In this document: in pieces, positions 5,278 to 6,071 of the stretch
How the letters are laid out: each line of letters starts with the position of its first letter
Position numbering within the stretch: position 1 is the first letter of the stretch
NCBI GenBank assembly: GCA_026391755.1
Contig: JAPLDN010000304.1
Span: 1 to 6,071, forward strand
Reading direction: 5' to 3'
DNA: 6,071 bases
DNA from: Bacteroidota bacterium
GTDB lineage: Bacteria > Bacteroidota > Bacteroidia > Bacteroidales > FEN-979
The notes under the pieces: model-generated
What the model was told of the DNA's origin: nothing
Databases searched by the model: none
The model's input: the letters and a program-made list of their open reading frames with translations, nothing else
Translations under genes and position numbers: made by a program

Positions 5278-6071
5278 CTATTCCCGCTGTCTGTCAAAAA
5301 TCTTATCCAGGGAAGCTGCCGTTTCATCCCGCCCCGCCTGCATGTTTATCCGAGGTTTGCCCGCTGCCTGTATCAGGGTAAATCTTACCTGTCCCTCACT
5401 GTTCTTTTTATCATACAATAAAAGATTGTAAATGCTGTCGTAAGAGGAAGGGGTTTTTCTTACCAGTTCAGCAAGCGTATCAGCCTGTATCTTATATCCT
5501 GCTTTCAGGAAGGAAATGATCTCCATTGCCCCCGCTTCGCTTAAGCCTGCCTTTAAATGCGACAGCCAGGTTTCGGCTATCAAACCCAGCGCGACTGCAT
5601 CACCATGCAGCAGAACCGTTTCACCTCTTGCGAGAACAAACGATTCGAGTGCATGGCCGATGGTATGCCCGAAATTCAGTATTTTCCTTAGTTTCTGTTC
5701 CCTGAAATCCTGGCAGGTAATGCGGTTTTTAAATGTCATGGTTTTCATGATCATATCCTGCCAGGGTTTTTCATTTCTGTCAAGGTCAATTATGTTTTCA
5801 GCTCCCTGCCTGAGAAGTTTGCGCCATAAAACAGGGTCCCCGATGAGTGCCGACTTCACAATTTCGGCAAACCCCGAGCGAATATGGTTTGCAGGCAGTG
5901 TTTTAAGAAACCTGGTGTCAACGAAAACAGCCAGGGGGGAATAGAAAAAGCCTAGCTGGTTTTTGAGCTCTCCCATATTCACTCCCGTTTTTCCGCCTAA
6001 AGCCGCATCCACCATTCCCGTGAGGCTTGTCGGAATATTTACATAAGCGATACCTCTCTTGAGCCCGGCAG
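5278..6071 (-). CDS. aroB: 3-dehydroquinate synthase, N-terminus cut off by the window edge
   Basis: AroB converts DAHP to 3-dehydroquinate, step two of the shikimate pathway, using NAD+ and a divalent metal (usually zinc) in the cytoplasm. The frame is open to the right edge, giving 263 complete residues of a protein normally about 350 long. The visible part begins with KRGIAYVNIPTSLTGMVDAALGGKTGVN (4-31), the substrate- and cofactor-binding core. The three metal ligands can be placed at E69 (SGFAEIVKSALIGD), H135 (LNFGHTIGHALE) and H155 (LLHGDAVALG). The ATG at 6015 lies inside the conserved core, after PTSLTG, and is not the start. The TAG at 5278-5280 is followed 15 bp later by the aroA ATG, with a purine-rich AAGGA just ahead of it, so the pair is probably co-transcribed from a promoter outside the window. 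Nothing in the visible part suggests loss of function. Confidence 0.95.
   Translation of the reverse strand, partial: AGLKRGIAYVNIPTSLTGMVDAALGGKTGVNMGELKNQLGFFYSPLAVFVDTRFLKTLPANHIRSGFAEIVKSALIGDPVLWRKLLRQGAENIIDLDRNEKPWQDMIMKTMTFKNRITCQDFREQKLRKILNFGHTIGHALESFVLARGETVLLHGDAVALGLIAETWLSHLKAGLSEAGAMEIISFLKAGYKIQADTLAELVRKTPSSYDSIYNLLLYDKKNSEGQVRFTLIQAAGKPRINMQAGRDETAASLDKIFDRQRE

Noticed and set aside
5516..5944. Plus-strand frame of 142 codons opposite aroB
   Set aside because: It is antisense to the conserved metal-binding core of AroB and has no recognisable domain.
6013..6015. ATG as the start of aroB
   Set aside because: The frame stays open upstream to the window edge and encodes conserved 3-dehydroquinate synthase sequence (KRGIAYVNIPTSLTG), so the gene continues beyond the window.

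Overview
The window looks like chromosomal housekeeping DNA from a member of the Bacteroidota, probably an uncultured or less-studied lineage. The evidence is a PF13568-type outer-membrane beta-barrel protein, start codons without clear Shine-Dalgarno sequences, two TAnnTTTG promoter elements of the Bacteroidota type, and heptanucleotide tandem repeats. I cannot place it below phylum.

Layout, left to right. Positions 1-228 (+ strand) hold the C-terminal end of an NlpC/P60 cell-wall peptidase. It converges, across 12 bp, on a block of minus-strand genes. Read in their direction of transcription (right to left) these are: aroB (3-dehydroquinate synthase, cut by the right window edge); aroA (EPSP synthase) 15 bp downstream, broken; a 111-bp AT-rich gap with a good promoter candidate; a lutA/lldE-like CCG-domain Fe-S protein; tex (RNA-binding S1 protein) 38 bp further on; and a small secreted outer-membrane barrel protein. 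No stretch longer than about 150 bp lacks a gene, and I see no RNA gene, transposase or CRISPR array.

The main finding is in aroA. Its two halves are well conserved and together carry the expected active-site residues, but they lie in different reading frames. Where about 35-45 conserved residues are normally found (the segment with the S-x-Q-G-D motif), there is about 150 bp of unrelated DNA. This holds 15 tandem heptamers (consensus TGCCGAC on the + strand) with a 49-bp higher-order period, and beside them a short hairpin that ends where homology to the enzyme resumes. Because 7 is not a multiple of 3, each unit gained or lost changes the frame; gaining one unit or losing two would join the halves into one reading frame. 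The locus could be a decayed aroA, an assembly artefact at a repeat, or a length-variable coding array. A second, tiny heptamer run (CCTGCAT x3) lies in frame inside tex and shares the TGCNNNC pattern.

Functionally, aroB and aroA are steps two and six of the shikimate pathway and form one transcription unit. lutA and tex probably form a second unit, started from the promoter in the gap. The lutA-like gene lacks the lutB and lutC partners that normally follow it.
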